Part shown: piece by piece, positions 5,985 to 8,036 of the stretch
How positions within the stretch are numbered: position 1 is the stretch's first letter
How the letters are laid out: the number at the start of each line of letters is the position of its first letter
DNA from: Pseudomonadota bacterium
GTDB taxonomy: Bacteria > Pseudomonadota > Gammaproteobacteria > Burkholderiales > Thiobacillaceae
Assembly (NCBI GenBank): GCA_021791235.1
Contig: JAJYXA010000155.1
Coordinates: 1-8,036, forward strand
Direction of reading: 5' to 3'
Length of the DNA: 8,036 nt
Notes under the pieces: model-generated
Database searches by the model: none
Seen by the model: the letters and a program-made list of their open reading frames with translations, nothing else
Told to the model about the DNA's origin: nothing
Made by a program: the position numbers and the translations under genes

Positions 5985-7955
5985 ATGTCGGTTACCCCTG
6001 AAACGAGCACCAATAAACTCACCTTTCGCCGTTACAAGGAAGGCGACACCAAGGTCAAGCGCTGGCAGGAGAAGATCTTCCAGGCCAGTTACTCGTACAA
6101 GTGCCCGACCTACGTGCAGTCGACGCCGCCCTGTCAGGGCAGCTGCCCCGCGGGTGAGGACATCCGCAGCTATCTGGCGATCGCGCGCGGCACCGAGAAG
6201 CCGCCGATGGGCGCCGACGGCAAGCCGACCATGCCCTGGCAGGAATACGCCTGGCGCCGCCTGACCGAAGCCAATCCCTTCCCCTCGGTGATGGGCCGGG
6301 TCTGCCCGGCACCCTGCGAGAGCGGCTGCAACCGCAACGAGGTGGAAGATCACGTCGGCATCAACTCGGTCGAGCACTTCCTCGGCGAGTACGCGATCGC
6401 CAACAAGCTCTCCTACGCCAAGCCGCAGAAGAAGACCGGCAAGAAGGTCGCCATCATCGGCGGCGGCCCCGCCGGCCTCTCCTGCGCCTACCAGCTGGCG
6501 CTGAAGGGCCACGAGGTCACCATTTTCGACGAGCGCGAATTCCTGGGCGGCATGATGCGCTACGGCATTCCCGGCTTCCGCACCCCGCGCGAAGTGCTCG
6601 ACGCGGAAATCCAGCGCATTCTCGACCTGGGCGTCAAGGCGCGCCTGAAGTGCCGGATCGGCACCGACGTCACCCTGGCCGAGCTGCGCCAGGACTACGA
6701 CGCGGTGTTCCTCGGCATGGGGGCCCAGGCCGGACGCGCCTTGCCGATTCCGGAGGCCGACGCAGCCAACGTGGTGACCGCCACCGCCTTCCTGCGCGCC
6801 TTCAACGACGGCCGTCTGCGCCACGTCGGCCGCCGCGTCGTCGTGGTCGGCGGCGGCGACACCTCGATCGACGTCGCCACCGTGGCGCGTCGCCTGGGCC
6901 ACATCGAGAACGTCAAAGCCACCGACGTGGAAGGCGCCATCGCCGGACGCATGGCGCAGGACGTCGCCGAAATTTCCGCCAAGCAGGGCGCCGAGGTGAC
7001 GCTCACCTCGATCTTCGGCATCGACAAGATGCAGGCCAACAAACACGAGATCGAACAGGCGCTGGCCGAGGGCATCGCGATCCGCGGCGGCCTCTCCCCG
7101 GTCGCCCTGGTCAGGGGCCCGGACGGACGCGCGACGGCCCTTCGGGTCGCGCAGTGCGAAGCCAAGATGGTCGGGCCGAAGCTCGAGATCAAGATGATCC
7201 CCGGAACCGAGGAGGACATCCCGGCCGACCTGATCGTCTCGGCGATCGGCCAGGCGGTGGACTTCACCGGTCTGGAGGAATTCAACAACGGCAAGGGCGC
7301 GGTCAGCGCCGACAAGAACTACCAGATCGTGGGCCAGGCCGGCACCTTCGCCGGCGGCGACCTGATCCGTCCGCATCTGCTGACCACCGCCATCGGCCAC
7401 GGCTCGATCGCCGCCGACGGCATCGACCGCTTCCTGGCCGGCGAGGATCTCGAGCGCCGACCGAAGATCGACGTCCATATCTTCGACCTGAAGCGCAAAC
7501 TGGTCGAGAAGGGCCTGCAGCTCGGCGAGACCCACGAGCCCATCCGCGGCACCGACGCCAGCAATGCCGCCGTGCATAACTACGAAGACCGTTCCGACCG
7601 CTACGTGATCCCGCACGACAAGCTGTTCCTCGGCCATTTCTCGTACACGCCGCGGATGAAGCGCAAGATCATCACCCTGGACGCGAAGACCGCCCTGGGC
7701 AACTTCCAGGAGCGCATCGAACCGCTCGGAGAAGTCGAGGCGATCAACGAGGCGAAGCGCTGCATGAGCTGCGGCATGTGCTTCGAGTGCGACAACTGCG
7801 TCGTCTATTGCCCGCAGCTCGCGGTCAAGCGCGTGCCCAAGAAGGAAGCCACCACCGGCCGCTACGTCTATACGGATTACGACCGCTGCATCGGCTGCCA
7901 CATCTGTTCGGACGTCTGTCCGACCGGCTACATCCAGATGGGCCTGGGGGAGTAG
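5985..7955 (+). CDS. dsrL: Iron-sulfur flavoprotein DsrL, NAD(P)H:acceptor oxidoreductase
   Basis: Cytoplasmic flavoprotein that co-operates with DsrAB in sulfur oxidisers and links it to pyridine nucleotide, 656 residues, usual length. The N-terminal GltD-type Fe-S region has Cys40, Cys50, Cys54, Cys107, Cys111 and Cys115. FAD binding is shown by GGGPAG (159-164) and by GGDL plus TTAIGHG near 457-473. A second Rossmann motif, GGGDTSIDVATVARRLG (289-305), binds the nicotinamide nucleotide. A C-terminal ferredoxin domain carries Cys599-x2-Cys602-x2-Cys605-x3-Cys609, preceded by Cys593/Cys596, and Cys635-x2-Cys638-x2-Cys641-x3-Cys645. The start is ATG 5985 with GGAG at 5975-5978, 16 bases after dsrK. 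A. vinosum DsrL has been shown to use NAD(H). The presence of dsrL in this operon is strong support for the oxidative pathway. Confidence 0.96.
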   Translation: MSVTPETSTNKLTFRRYKEGDTKVKRWQEKIFQASYSYKCPTYVQSTPPCQGSCPAGEDIRSYLAIARGTEKPPMGADGKPTMPWQEYAWRRLTEANPFPSVMGRVCPAPCESGCNRNEVEDHVGINSVEHFLGEYAIANKLSYAKPQKKTGKKVAIIGGGPAGLSCAYQLALKGHEVTIFDEREFLGGMMRYGIPGFRTPREVLDAEIQRILDLGVKARLKCRIGTDVTLAELRQDYDAVFLGMGAQAGRALPIPEADAANVVTATAFLRAFNDGRLRHVGRRVVVVGGGDTSIDVATVARRLGHIENVKATDVEGAIAGRMAQDVAEISAKQGAEVTLTSIFGIDKMQANKHEIEQALAEGIAIRGGLSPVALVRGPDGRATALRVAQCEAKMVGPKLEIKMIPGTEEDIPADLIVSAIGQAVDFTGLEEFNNGKGAVSADKNYQIVGQAGTFAGGDLIRPHLLTTAIGHGSIAADGIDRFLAGEDLERRPKIDVHIFDLKRKLVEKGLQLGETHEPIRGTDASNAAVHNYEDRSDRYVIPHDKLFLGHFSYTPRMKRKIITLDAKTALGNFQERIEPLGEVEAINEAKRCMSCGMCFECDNCVVYCPQLAVKRVPKKEATTGRYVYTDYDRCIGCHICSDVCPTGYIQMGLGE

Positions 7956-7959
7956 CGCC

Positions 7960-8036
7960 ATGCTGCGCCGTCTGCTCCGGTGGTTCACTCCTGTGCTCGC
8001 GGCCGTCGGCGTGCTCGCCGCGCTTCCCACGCTCGC
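7960..8036 (+). CDS. dsrJ: Periplasmic triheme cytochrome c DsrJ (N-terminal fragment)
   Basis: Only the first 25 codons are in the window. They encode a signal-peptide-like N terminus: arginines at 3, 4 and 7, then a hydrophobic stretch from about residue 9 to an alanine-rich end (LAALPTLA). ATG 7960 lies four bases after the dsrL stop, with GGAG at 7949-7952, seven bases upstream and inside dsrL. No heme-binding CxxCH is yet visible, so the name rests on the export signal and on position: dsrJ follows dsrL in the A. vinosum-type operon. DsrJ is the exported triheme cytochrome of DsrMKJOP; in A. vinosum its signal peptide is thought to stay attached as an anchor. Confidence 0.8.
   Translation, partial: MLRRLLRWFTPVLAAVGVLAALPTL

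Noticed and set aside
4073..8030. Very long open frames on the minus strand (about 650 and 690 codons) opposite dsrM-dsrK and dsrL.
   Set aside because: They are antisense to genes with intact conserved motifs, have Asp/Ala/His/Gly/Leu-rich translations with no recognisable domain, and are expected shadows of GC-rich codon bias.

Overview
This window is the central part of a canonical dissimilatory sulfur metabolism (dsr) operon of the oxidative (reverse) type, all on the + strand. It is 5'-truncated in dsrA and ends 77 bases into dsrJ. Gene order is dsrA(partial)-B-E-F-H-C-M-K-L-J(partial), the order of the Allochromatium vinosum dsrABEFHCMKLJOPNRS cluster. Oxidative direction is inferred from dsrEFH and dsrL and from the absence of dsrD next to dsrB. 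The DNA is GC-rich with dense coding. Together with the gene content this suggests a sulfur-oxidising proteobacterium, most likely a betaproteobacterium of the Thiobacillus/Sulfuritalea kind; the genus cannot be fixed from this sequence alone.

Layout: bases 1-2096 encode the two subunits of siroheme sulfite reductase (DsrA, DsrB), with siroheme/[4Fe-4S] and ferredoxin cysteines intact. Bases 2108-3158 hold dsrE, dsrF and dsrH, the subunits of the cytoplasmic sulfurtransferase DsrEFH. After an 84-base gap with hairpin-forming sequence comes dsrC (3243-3578), the small sulfur carrier with two C-terminal cysteines. A 128-base gap follows, in which a possible hairpin overlaps the ribosome binding site of dsrM. 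Then come dsrM (membrane cytochrome b), dsrK (HdrD-like iron-sulfur protein) and dsrL (iron-sulfur flavoprotein, NAD(P)H-linked), tightly packed. The window ends in the signal peptide of dsrJ, the periplasmic triheme cytochrome c.

How they work together (family knowledge): sulfur is delivered through DsrE to DsrC. The persulfurated DsrC is the likely substrate of reverse-acting DsrAB, which releases sulfite; electrons pass through DsrL to NAD+. DsrC trisulfide or disulfide is handled at the membrane by DsrMKJOP, where DsrK is the thiol/disulfide catalytic subunit. All catalytic residues I can check are present, so the pathway looks functional.

I see no undescribed system. The observations most worth following up are the two intergenic regions flanking dsrC, which may set its expression apart from its neighbours, the absence of cysteine in DsrF, and the nucleotide-binding region of DsrL. 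No RNA gene, mobile element, CRISPR array or large repeat is visible, and no gap exceeds 130 bases.
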